64,000 bases of DNA, taken from contig NC_092672.1 of NCBI RefSeq assembly GCF_964355755.1, forward strand, positions 22,628,501 through 22,692,500, in the 5' to 3' direction. The DNA is from Antedon mediterranea. Taxonomy: Eukaryota; Echinodermata; Crinoidea; Comatulida; Antedonidae. A program made the translations under genes and the position numbers. The notes under the pieces were generated by a model. The model saw only the letters and a list, made by a program, of their open reading frames with translations. It had not been told where the DNA came from and did not search any database. Shown one piece after another: positions 11,664 to 22,704 of this stretch (the stretch's first letter is position 1; each line of letters opens with the position of its first letter).

Positions 11664-11762
11664 GGCATTTGTCGGTTTATCCAGGTAAGCTAGGCACGTA
11701 ATAGACTACACAAACCAGAAATGGTGTTGGTAGTCTATAAGTGCTAGCTTACCTGGATAAAC
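11664..11762 (+). repeat. DIRS internal complementary region
   Basis: 11664-11707 is the exact reverse complement of the left end of the element (6662-6705). 11708-11762 is the exact reverse complement of the right end (11934-11988). The two halves abut at ATAGACT|ACACAAACC. In DIRS elements this region is thought to template joining of the two ends during circular DNA synthesis. Its halves fix both outer boundaries of the element to the base. Confidence 0.9.
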
Positions 11763-11786
11763 ACCCTCCCGCCATCCCCTCAGACA

Positions 11787-11988
11787 AGAGGTCTTGAGAA
11801 ATGATGATGGTGAATTGTAGGGATGTTCCCACTTGAGGTTTGTGGACTGTACCATTTAGAGAGAGGGGTGTTCAATGAATTTTCTACTTTTCGAGTATAT
11901 CTCGCTCTTCGAGGAGAAATATGGCATTTGTCGGTTTATCCAGGTAAGCTAGCACTTATAGACTACCAACACCATTTCTGGTTTGTGT
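11787..11988 (-). repeat. DIRS right inverted terminal repeat
   Basis: About 11790-11950 is the reverse complement of 6672-6840. The last 38 bases (11951-11988, ending GGTTTGTGT) extend beyond the left repeat and match only the internal complementary region. Confidence 0.85.
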
Positions 11989-13867
11989 AATTTAAAGTAG
12001 GATCTTGATGTTTTTCAACAACAGCTAGCTATAGAAAGAAAGTTGATTGAATATAATTATATGTAACTTTTTTAGAAAATTCAGTCGATGATCAATGGTT
12101 TAAAAAAAAAGAAATATTTGATACAGTATTTAAAATGAATTAATAAAAACAATTATGCATTTCTTCAATAGTCGCAAATGGTAACTGGCTGGCCTCTTAA
12201 TTTATTTCAAAATGTACCCAACTTTGTCAATAAATGATCCAATATTGTGAAATAAGTAAATAATATTCTAATTTTAGCTATTAATTACCGGTATGTGAAA
12301 ATCATTCAATTTGAGGCCTCTAATATTAATCTCATATTAGTAAGCATGTCCTGATCAATTTTAAATTTCAGTGCTAAATAAACTTGTCTCCTAAATCTAA
12401 ACTTAGTTTTCTTCATCTTTCTGAGATAAAACATTGTTTGAATGCCTTTCTGATGAATTTGACAGTAAAACAAAGGTTATTTCATTGCAAACCATTGTTT
12501 ATATCACCATAGTTAATACAGTTTTAAAGAAAACTGAATAGGCCAAATTTGTTTCATGTCCAGGATTTGAATTTTCAATTTTTTATTTGAGAAATGTACA
12601 AAATATGTGAAAGATGGTGTTACATACAGTTCAGTTGTGTTTACATACCTTAGAGTGTGTAATAAATGCTTCATTTTTATTTTTTTTATTACTATTAAAA
12701 GATACAATGTAGCTAATAAATTAGAAAGTCATCCATCTCCAAAATTTGATTATAAAGGAAATATGAAACTAATTAACATTTTGTTTTTATTTATTTTATC
12801 TTTCATATTATGTTATTAATCTATGATTTATATATACTACAGCTTGTGTATCTGACAGTGTTCTTTCTTCTTTATTTTAAATTAAAAAACGCCAGTTTGG
12901 AGCAATGTTAAATGATCAAAGCTAAACATAATTGTCAAACATAATAATTATAATACAGTTAACCTTTCCACCTACGCACTGTAATTCTTAATTACAAACT
13001 TTCTTATTTACAAATGCCGGTCATCACTAAGTTTGTTTACACTTGATATACTTACCTTCTGCATGTAAATTATGTTATTTCAAAATTACATGCGGAACAA
13101 TAAAGTTATTGATTAATCATTAATACTCCTCACACTTATTTAAATTTTATTAATAAAATACTGTAATTTAATAATATTGATAATGTGCCAAATTGTTAAG
13201 TTAAATTGAGATTTGCTATTCTCTTAAAAACAAAAAACAAATATATTCTTAGGCTAAATCTTACATAATTTATTTTAAATTGTATTTTTAAGTGTATATG
13301 GTAATTATTACAGTTATGATCATACTTCAGTTGAAAATAATTTCCATTAAACAATTCTATAAGAGAAGAAGCACATTACGTGCAATAGCTTTCTTTAACT
13401 ATTTTCAGTTAATTAATTGCAAATATATCCTGCATTATTATTATTATTGCAATCATTATACTACTATATAATTTAAATTTAAGCAAATTATGTAGTTAGA
13501 CAGGGGTAATAATGTCAGCTGCATTACATCAAATCAAGACATTTTAATACAATCACACTGCTAGAAACAATGGTCAATCCAATTAATTGTGGTGTGGTCC
13601 CAATTATTATGTCACTCATAAAGAATGGAAAAATAATAATAATAATGGATAAATAAATGACAAATCCATTAGGTGCTCTATAAATATTGTTTATTATTAT
13701 TATAATATAACTTTAAAATCATAGCACATGGGCAGTACTCACCAATTTTCAAATTTGTTGCTCATACCAAAATGTAAAACCACTAATGCTAGAGAATTTA
13801 CAGACTTATCGCAAAATCAGCATTGCATTAAACTATCACATGGAAGTTTTCAAATATTATATACTAT
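11989..13867. other. AT-rich DNA, nothing recognised
   Basis: No element or gene recognised. Frames at 12513-12707 (-) and 12607-12819 (+) overlap on opposite strands and are low in complexity. Confidence 0.35.
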
Positions 13868-14480
13868 AGCCCTGTTTCTGCTGCCAAGAATATACACACT
13901 GTATATTACTGTATTTTATATGGTATTTTTTGTGGCAGCAGAAATGGGTCTCATAAAAAATATACTGTATAAATATACCGCATATTTATCTTGATCATTA
14001 TCGATATCGTTATCTCTGATATTTTATCAATCATATATTTCTTGCACCTTTCTGCTGCCTTATGAATATACCATCTATATTGTTCACCCATAACACAAGG
14101 TTTGTTAAACATACCCTACTTAGAACAATTACTAAAATGTCACAGTGGACTGAAAATGTTAAGATAATTGCTCTATTTAAATGTGATAGAACCGAGGTTT
14201 CAGGGTAATAACAGGAGATGTAGAGTTTGGTTATCGTCAAAACAAGTGAACAGCAAGCAGTACAAAACAGCAAACTGACCATGGACAATGACTGCAAGTT
14301 GGGTAGACACAGGGTTTTCCGGTCCCATAGGGGATTTTGAGGGATCGAACCATAGCTATCTATTCCTCAATCCATACAATCTCACAAAGTAGTTTTCAAA
14401 AGAAACGGGTCACCGAATTATAATTCTAATATATTATTACGGTATGTTTATGCCGTACATATTGTAGCAGAAACAGGACC
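13868..14480. mobile_element. PIF/Harbinger-type MITE
   Basis: The left end GCCCTGTTTCTGCTGCCA and the right end TAGCAGAAACAGGACC are inverted repeats, flanked by TAT on both sides (13865-13867 and 14481-14483). The first 110 bases follow the same order as the element at 54818: GGCAGCAGAAA, CTCATAAAAAATATAC and repeated ATACCGTAT-like motifs. A 3-bp target duplication with GGCCCTG-type ends is typical of PIF/Harbinger. No transposase or Myb fragment is recognised inside. Sequence around 14280-14400 is unique and unassigned. Confidence 0.7.
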
Positions 14481-14537
14481 TATCTTACATTAATGGCTCA
14501 TTGGGATTACTAAAGGTTAGTATTTAATAGTAATACC

Positions 14538-15044
14538 TAAGGGTAGACTCACAGCGTCAGGTTTGTTATCCAACACAAGGTAATCCGTGTCGTTAAAAGT
14601 CAGGGTGTTCAGACACAACGATCGACATTCCAATGCCCACATTTAAAACACTCTGATTAGGTCTAAGCAGATAGAACTATGCATACATTGATGTCAAACA
14701 CATGATGGTTTACATTGTAAAGTTGTTCTTTGTTTATTTATATTCATATAATGTTACTTTCAAAATATATTGATTTATACTACTCTTACTACTTACCACT
14801 TGCAGAGGATTTGCAATCTTGCTGTACAGGTATGCTGTTGGCCTGCTAATTGTGGTCGTGTCTTTTCATTTGTTAAAGTTAAAATCACTGGATTATCCTT
14901 ATTAAATCTACCCTCTCCTGCTAGGGTTATTAACGCCACTGGCGAGGCGTAACAGCTTCCTAACGCTAATCTGCAGCTTAGTTCACATAAAAAAATATGT
15001 ACACTGCTTAACATAACGCCACCGTCAGTCTGAACATACCCTAA
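14538..15044. mobile_element. Possible hAT-like MITE
   Basis: The left AAGGGTAGACTCACAGCGTC and the right end (reverse complement TAGGGTATGTTCAGACTGAC) form weak inverted ends of about 25 bases with several mismatches. Inner GCGTTA/TAACGC motifs also mirror each other. No clear target duplication is seen. Frames at 14770-14952 (+) and 14793-15014 (-) overlap on opposite strands and show no domain. Confidence 0.3.
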
Positions 15045-15810
15045 GACACTGAACAGTACTATGTTTAAAAATAAAAGTGATTAATCAAAGACTCCAGCTG
15101 ATAACTCCTCCACATAAAACTCCTAGAAAGTAGGAAGCCTTTTGTCCTCTTCCCTGACTGACTGAGCAGATATACCTATGATCTCTCTATTAATAATTTA
15201 TATTGTAAACCTTATTATGTAAACAGAAATATCAATGAAATTTCTTCTTCACTAAAAAGTTGTTTAAAGATATGCTACATTATTAGCAATTTACACCTAA
15301 ATCCAGCCCTCAGTCTTAACCCTTTTCCAACATGCAATTCGTTTTTTAAGGATATTCACTACATTATTAGCAAATTACCCCCTAAATCCACCCTTTTCCA
15401 ACATGGCTGTTGAAAAAGTGTGTCATCCAACGGAATAGTTTTATTGCCAGTATTGTATGTCTGTGGATTTTCCATCTGAATTGACATAGCAGCAATCAAT
15501 CATTTAATTAAGAAACCTTTGATATCAACAAACGTATAAGCCAGTTTCGAAGTTACCTACTTCTATTCTAGTTGTAGTTAAATTGTTTCTACTGAATAAT
15601 GATTTAAACGAAACACAATCGGCCTATAAAATTAGAAGTTAAAAAAAAACTAGAGGTGCCATTTATTATGAATTTCATGTGCGAAAGCATTTCTGGCCAT
15701 ATAGAGGTGTCATTTAACAAAATTTGCTTTAAATCCCGCTCCCTTTTCAGATCCTGGCCAAGGCCCTGGACATTTGGGCAATCACCTTAAAAGATAGTCC
15801 TGCTACCAGC
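15045..15810. other. Unassigned DNA
   Basis: A short direct repeat, CTACATTATTAGCAA...CACCCCTAAATCCA-like, occurs near 15275 and 15358. No gene or element boundary was found. Confidence 0.3.
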
Positions 15811-17376
15811 CAGTGGTGGCGCCAGCGGGGGGCCGGGGGGCCAGGGCCCCCCCGTCGGGGAAAGCTGGCCCCCCTGTCGGGGAGTATTGGTCATATTTGT
15901 CGGGGAGAAAAATATGATCATTTCTTTTCTGGTAAAAAATAAAACCATATTAAGTGTACTACTATATATTTTAAGTAACTGCGGCATTCCATTTTTGACG
16001 TACGTACGATATACTGACAGCGAAGTAAACGGTATGATGTGGTACGCATTTGTCTGGCGGTGTCTCTTTGTACGAATCTTTCATGGCTCACTGCGGTATA
16101 CGCGTCGACATACATCCAGGGACCAAAATGTGTATTTTTCAGATTCCAGGCGAAAATCGAAAATTCATTTGCAACTACGCATCGACGTACGTTCATACAG
16201 GGATAAAGGTACGAGTTATGTTCTCACGGTTCAGTTTACGAATTGTTTCAATTTACCAATAACCCTTGGTGTACCGCGTATATGTCCGCTGTCGGTTGGT
16301 TGGCCCGAACCATAAAACAGGGTCTGGTCACGTTTCTTTTCGCGCATAAATCTCGATCTAGGGTAGGTGGGTGAATAGGGTGGCTAGCCACCTCCCTTAA
16401 TTCTAAAGGGAAAAAAAAGATGCACCAAACCCATGACCGTCGCTAGACGCGGATTTGACGCACTTGACTCTTTTTAAGAAGAGTAGGCTAGAGCTATAGT
16501 TGTGTAAATAGGCCTACATAGTGAAATAACTATTTATGAATTCAAGAGTCTAAAAAGAAAACGCAATTTAAAATCTTCGGAAAATACCCACAACTGAGTT
16601 ATTTTCAAAACACATGCACTCCCATTACCAGCATCACGTTTTCTTAGCTCGCTCCTCGTGTGAATGCTGACGTCATCACTCTCCAAAAAATACACCATTT
16701 TCCGCCCTGGTCCGTGTGCAAGCGTTAGCGTGGACCTGTATATTTACACCCCTGTACAGAGTAGAGTGTAATATCGTGAACTTTTTTCTCGCGTATGAAG
16801 GTTTTTTATATAATGGTATACAGTATAAACGAAAAAACGAAAAACATGATGTTCTTTTATTATTATTTCATAGGCATAACATAAACATGAAATGTCTTGT
16901 TCTATGTACACGGCCGAAAAAACGGCATTTTATTGATTTGTGTTATAGACACGGCGATTACGGCAATCATCATTGTATACGGTACTAAATTACATTGAGT
17001 TATTCACCCGGCTATAGGGTATATATCTGAGGTTAACAGACCACCAAAGCACAGTCGTACACTAAACACATGCACTATCGAGGCATTTTCGGATCAAAGT
17101 TTATTATTAGTTCATCGAAAAAGATCCGTATTAGAGTATTTAGGAAAGATTTATTTAAATTTACATTATTATGTGACATTGTTATTAAATGTAATGGAAA
17201 CAGTTGCTCTAGCCTATTAAACAGTGTGTAAGCATCTATTTTTTCAAAATTTTTTGAGGCTCGGGAGGGGGACCCACCCCCGCTTTCGCGCGTACGGCCC
17301 CCATGGGGGATTCGGCCCCCCCGTCGGGGAATTTGGCCCCCCCGTCAGGGAAATCCTGGCGCCACCACCACCCCTG
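15811..17376. mobile_element. TIR element with GC-rich subterminal repeats
   Basis: The left CAGTGGTGGCGCCAG and the right end (reverse complement CAGGGGTGGTGGTGGCGCCAG) are near-perfect inverted ends. Just inside both ends are repeats of CCCCCGTCGGGGA: near 15848, 15873 and 15898 on the left, and 17318 and 17341 on the right. Such subterminal repeats usually bind a transposase. The CAG start resembles hAT elements, but no 8-bp target duplication was found. The interior is less AT-rich than the host and has frames 15887-16315 (+) and 15918-16196 (-) on opposite strands, neither with a recognised domain. It is probably a non-autonomous element of unknown superfamily. Confidence 0.65.
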
Positions 17377-19649
17377 TAAATAATTCTAAGCATGTGAAAC
17401 AAAATACTGATTATTGATTATTTGAAAGTGGATAATTTAAAAACATAAAATATGTTGGTATCACATGGATGACACACACACACACAGAGTGATATCACTT
17501 TGTTAGTTTTTCTGTCTTGTGCTGCTATTTGTATCGTGGTATTCTAGCTTTAAAGTTTAAAAAAAAATTAAGATATAAATGAGTTGAATATTTATTATTG
17601 AAATGAGTATTTATTATTCAATTACATAATAAAAAATTAGTTTTGATAGCTGAATTTAATTAGCTTGGTGTTTATGAACATACTACATTAATACATAACT
17701 TGCTGGCTCATCTTGATTGTGCTAAATACTTATGTCATGAGGTAATTTCCAGATTGATCGTAATCAAAACGGTACTGGGTTTGGTCTACTAGCGTTCCTG
17801 CTCCCAACCAGTACATCCATTCATAGAAGCCTTAATGAAGTAAGCCTACCTGGTGGTGGCCATAGAACGGTCCCGAGATAACGACTATACTTCGGCTTTA
17901 GTCGATAGAAGAAGAAGATTGAATAAATTGTTAGAGATAGAGTATACGATGTTATGATTATGTGTAGATATGTGGTTTGTTTTTTTTATTCCAATGATGT
18001 TATGTATTTAATAAATTTGTTATATCAATACTTATGCTAGGGTTTTATTTCTAGATTTTTCGTCCTCTTTTAATACTATACAATCAAATATTTAATGAAA
18101 TCAGTAAAACAGCTTATAGAATAATAGGAACTAAAGAGAACACTAAAGATATTGTTAAAAGTGCAATAAGTAAAAAGTAATTATGTCGGATGAGTATCAC
18201 CCTTCCTCATCATTACCTTGTCTTAAGTACCAAGATGGAAAACCAATAGGATGAGAAACTTGTTTCTTACTACTGCAATGAGCCAATTCAATGAACTTGG
18301 AAACATTGATCATTTTATGCTATACCCTTACACACACCAATCTTGCTTGTATTTTGTATTTTAAACGATTTATTTTATCTGTATTTTACAAAATTTTAAC
18401 ATTTTTTAACTCATTTTTATATCTTTATGTGAATTTTTAACTTGAACAAACAAAAATAATGTACATATTTTTCTGTGTTTGACCATGAATAAATGAATAC
18501 TAGGCCGGTAATTTGTTTAGGTTTATAACTAAATAGGCCTCTGTAATAATATTCAATTCAAATTGCTCTATCCTAATTATAGTTTTCAAAGTATTAAATA
18601 CAAAATTACTAAAGAAATATAAATTGGAGACTGCTTTATTTTTTTTATACATAAGCAATATTATAATAATAATAATAATAAAACAATTTAAGCATTTTAC
18701 TAATGTAATATACAGTACATAAGTACTTTCCTATCTACCAGATTGTTGATTCAGACAGCTTTAACCAGTTAAAGATTTTGATAATTTCCTTGGATGATAC
18801 TATTTTTTACTGAAACCACTCTGAGTCTAACTAAATACCTGATCTTAATACAAATTTTAAAGATGCCAATAAATATAAGTTATTAAAAGATACTAGGGAT
18901 AAAATTAGCACTGTCAGTGTCAATTGAAATGAAAATAGGCTGTTATATAGTTTACAGGGTAAACAAAATTTGGTTCAAAACTTAGATTTAGACTCTCAAT
19001 ATAAAATCTGGTAGTGATGATGATACACCTTTAAAGCTGTTTTACAAGTTATCAACTTTTCTTTTGCATTAGTGTTTAGTGGTTACAATAATATATCAAC
19101 CACAAAATGATTGTCATCCCTTTCTGTGTACCAATCCAATTGTACCCAATGTTCCAAATAAATCGATCAAAAATATTTTAATAAAGTTCCACAAATATAA
19201 AATTTATGGAGGGCGACATTCAAGTTTATCTAAATTGTGTGCACAATAAAAAGAAGTTTGCTATTCATTTTGTATAACAAACACATGGAATATTTTAAAA
19301 CACATTTTGTTTCTATTGTTCACTAATCGTTGTATACTTTATTGTTTTATAGCATTGCTATGTTTTAATATTGTTGGTGTTCCACTTTAGTGCTTTTTGA
19401 CAATTAGGCTTAAATATACTGTAGTTGTTACTGTGTGCAAAACAATATCAGTTTTTTGTAGCAACAGTGTACAGTTATATGTTATAATTTAAAATATAAT
19501 CTTTAATGTGTATTATTATCAATACATAATGATATACATTATGTTTTTTCATGCTATGGTCATAAATTTCCATTTGAAACACTTTATAAAACATTGAAAA
19601 CAATAGTGCCTTGACCATTTTATTAGATTAATATTTAATCAATAGTTGA
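17377..19649. other. AT-rich DNA, nothing recognised
   Basis: A (CA)n tract lies near 17471 and an (AAT)n tract near 18665. The segment 17760-17900 has a small hairpin, CGACTATACTTCGGCTTTAGTCG in two halves, but no tRNA or SINE structure. No open frame is worth reporting. Confidence 0.35.
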
Positions 19650-19942
19650 AGGTGTATTGTCCTCAAAATCATGAAAAATGAAGATTAATTAAATCAGATT
19701 TTGAATATGTTATTTTGTAGGGTTTTATTATAATAAAGTTAATCACTTCCGTAGAAAAAAAATGGGAAAAAAAAAAATGTTTTCACTTATAAAATGACAA
19801 ATAAATGGTTAAATATAAACCAATTAGCTACCAGTCACATTGAACATAGGATCAAATTGTTGGTCAAAATGGATAACTGTTATGTTACATTCAAATGGCA
19901 CATTCAACAAAAATGTTAAGAGTTTTTTTCAGGGGGACATCT
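19650..19942. mobile_element. Short TTAA-flanked MITE
   Basis: The left AGGTGTATTGTCC and the right GGGGGACATCT match the ends of the larger element at 22709-25984. The right flank is TTAA (19943-19946); the left flank is TTGA (19646-19649), one change from TTAA. Inner sequence (GAAAAATGAAGATTAA, AAGTTAATCACTTCC, GGCACATTCAACAAAAATGT) is also shared with the larger copy. It is an older, deleted relative of that element. Confidence 0.65.
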
Positions 19943-20005
19943 TTAACAAAAACACTTAACATTTCACAAACCTTCAATTGTTCTTACATATGATTTTTTA
20001 TTTTT

Positions 20006-20792
20006 AGTCGCGTGGAAGCGACTCTATAGTTCACTATGTCGGTCGGTTGGTCTGTCTGTCTGTCTGTCTGTCGGTCTGTCTGTCGGTCCGGTATCACTAT
20101 GCGTTTTATCGCTTTCTGACCTTATCTTGATATCAGTTTAATCTAGCTAGGTCAATTTTTCACAGTATATTCCTTATGGCCAGGAATCAATGTGGTTATG
20201 TTTTCACGGTGCGCAATAAAAAATTACGCGGTCTACGCACGATTTAACGAAATCACGTTTGTAATCATATCTTCACAACCATGAATCACAATTAAATAAA
20301 ATTTGGTACTCATAAATTTCAGGGCATAAATCATCATATGGCAATACAATTACGTGCGTAGCGCATGTAACGCATGCGTACGCGCGCTTAACATTTTCAA
20401 AATTTATTTTCGATGAAATAAGAGTACATTTCAGGCAATTTTAAGCGTTTACAAAATTGCCATGAGTGCGCATATTTGTGCGCGCGCACTGCGCGTTAAA
20501 TGTTATTGCGCACTCTTTTTGCCCGATTTCTGTTTTCTTGACTTACTTTTCAACTCGAAATTACGTTATACGAGCACGTCGAAAGTGACAGGCTACGCAC
20601 GTGTAAATTAAAAAAAAATAAATGTTTTTAAACATTTCAACATTTTTAAACATCTTCAGTAATTTCGGTCAGTATAGTTCACTATGTCGGTCGGTCGGTC
20701 TCTCTGTCTGTCTGTCTGTCGGTCTGTCGGTCTGTCTGTCGGTCCGGTATCACTATGCATTGTAGCACGTGACTTAATGGCTGTTGGCCTTG
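20006..20792 (+). mobile_element. Helentron-like element, family 3, long form
   Basis: It starts with the hairpin AGTCGCGTGG-AAGCGACT directly after a T run. It ends GTGACTTAATGGCTGTTGGC followed by CTTG and T. A GGTC/TGTC minisatellite preceded by ATAGTTCACTATGTCGG and followed by GGTCCGGTATCACTATGC occurs twice (about 20028-20103 and 20673-20757), bracketing a body. The body shares TACGAGCACGTCGAAAGTGA and a GAGTACATTTCAGG...AAAATTGCC stretch with the other two families in the window. The inverted copy of the 5' end just inside the 3' end (ACGTGACT here, ACGCGACT in the copy at 63106) is the asymmetric terminal repeat typical of Helitron2/Helentron elements. No Rep-helicase is encoded. Confidence 0.65.
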
Positions 20793-22704
20793 TTTTATAT
20801 GAAGTGCAATTTTTACAAATTGTTTTTTTAGACAAGTCACTTAAATGACCTATGATCCCTGTGTATTATAATGATCAAAGATGCTAGTTGTACTGAATAT
20901 TTTAGTTTTTATTCATCATCTTTATTAATGAATTTTGCCATATACTCTTTTATTGTCAATACACTACCAATCTGTCCACCACCACCTCCTCATTAAATAG
21001 TGAAGAGCAATGATAATATACACCCATTTTAGACCCATTTTTAGTTTTCCATAATACATTACAAGGGCCTATACATTTTATATTACACAGTGCCCTCACT
21101 CATCATTTATTTTACTTTTTAAAATTTCTTTTTTTGTTCGCACTTTCAGTACCAGTGTACTGTTCAACAAAAACCAATGTACTTGACAGTGATTATTTTG
21201 CTTTTTATTAAAAGAAAGAAATTAACAAACACAAATAAAAAACAAAACTTGGTCTACTAAAATCCGTGAATAAGTGCATATATATTAAAAGCTTTGGTTG
21301 CAGTGCAAGTTAGTTGACCAATAACCAGTAATTTGTTTAGTTTTGAGTGGGTGTACTGTAATAATATCATAGGCTATAAAACATGTACATTTACTATCAA
21401 CATTTATATCCTGATGAATTTCAGCATTTCTTAAAAGCTAAATGGAACTTAGTCTGCAACCTAGTTTTCCTGATAATATCTATCTGAGATCAAACTTTTT
21501 ACACTTATTGATAGATTTGTTTGATAATAAAATAAAGGGATTGTCATTGGCAACCCTTATCACCATGGTTAGGAAAAGACTGAATAACACAAATTGTTAA
21601 AGACTGTTCGTTTCATGTCCAGGATTTGAATTATTTATTTTTTATGCGGGGTAATTACTGTACTATTAGTCAATCAATGAATTCTACTACAAATAGAAAT
21701 ATGTTGTAAATGCAATATTGTGGGCATGCAATGCATGTGGTGGGGCGTTTACTCAAGGAAATAGTCCAAATGATGTTCTATAGGGACGTAATATTCGTGG
21801 GGGATTATTCAAAAGAGGGTGTTTAATCAAATTGTCATCCATGCACCCTACAGGTCCCCATCTCTGAAACCTATCAGCACCACAACCACACAGGTTCAGT
21901 ACATTTTCTAGTAAAAAGACCCCTACCTTCATCAACAACCCAGCAAATGGGCATTTGATATGGAACACAATCTAAAATGTTTGTCACCGAAGTTGAGCTT
22001 GAGTGACAGTCGATACTGAAACACACATGGAATTTGATTTAGTGATTTGAATAAAATAAATTTAATTAATTTCAAACAATGACAATTTATTTAATTTATT
22101 TAAAAATTGATATTAAAATATAAAGCATTTTGTTCATTTATTCTGGGGATGGTAATGGGGTAAAAAATAAATAATAATTTAAGTATAAGCTAGTAAAATA
22201 GTTTGTTTATCAGAATTGCTATCGAAGTTTACTCAATAATATAGTTCTGCTGTTACCACTATTACATTCTTGAATGATTAATTAACACCAAACATGTTGA
22301 GTGCTTTCTGCCTTTTTAGCTTACATACATTTTGCCATTTTGGTGCTTAATATCAGGTGAATAGTGGTAAAGTTGGCACCACCTGCAGTTGATTGAATGT
22401 ATCAGTTAAATGTTCTTGATTTTAATTTCCAGGGCATAGACCTATAATCATTGATACAACCGAAGTATCTTAACCCTTATCTATCTTATCTAGTTTGTTA
22501 ACTCTTCTCAAAACGAATTCACAAGGTTCTTCTAGATAGTGTAGTGTTTTTTTTGTTTGTTTTTTTGATCACTTGCCTAATTTCAGGTCTTGAAATTTAA
22601 AAATGAATATTTGGTTGAAATAAATGAAAAAATGATGAAAATGAGAGCCTCTGATTAGGCTGTACACTTTTATGTTTCAAACAGTATAGTTGTAAAACAA
22701 AATG
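20793..22704. other. AT-rich DNA, nothing recognised
   Basis: The minus-strand frame 21753-21968 (71 codons) has fairly ordinary composition but no recognised domain. It could be a fragment of a transposon gene. Nothing else stands out. Confidence 0.3.

Larger units (their letters stand above)
6662..11988 (+). mobile_element. DIRS-type tyrosine-recombinase retrotransposon, defective
   Basis: The element is bounded by inverted terminal repeats, with a left end AGTCTATTACGTGCCTAGCT and a right end ...CTGGTTTGTGT. Reverse transcriptase, RNase H and tyrosine recombinase fragments occur in that order on the + strand. An internal complementary region lies just before the right repeat. This is the diagnostic layout of DIRS1-like elements, which replicate through a circular intermediate and integrate with a recombinase rather than an integrase. 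No target duplication is seen, as expected for the class. All coding parts carry stops and frameshifts, and the recombinase catalytic half is absent, so the copy is dead. At 5.3 kb its length is near the class norm. No gag could be recognised. Confidence 0.88.

Noticed and set aside
14770-15014. Overlapping 60- and 73-codon frames on opposite strands
   Set aside because: They are shadows of the same less AT-rich patch in a possible MITE, with no domain.
15887-16315. 142-codon frame inside the GC-rich-ended element
   Set aside because: It has no recognised motif and is overlapped by a 92-codon frame on the other strand in the same less AT-rich patch. It starts within the subterminal repeats, so it is more likely chance than a transposase.
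17760-17900. Possible tRNA or SINE with a hairpin
   Set aside because: No A or B box at tRNA spacing, only one small stem-loop.
21753-21968. 71-codon minus-strand frame with ordinary composition
   Set aside because: It looks more protein-like than its surroundings, but no family is recognised and no splice sites or neighbours support it. BLASTP could settle it.
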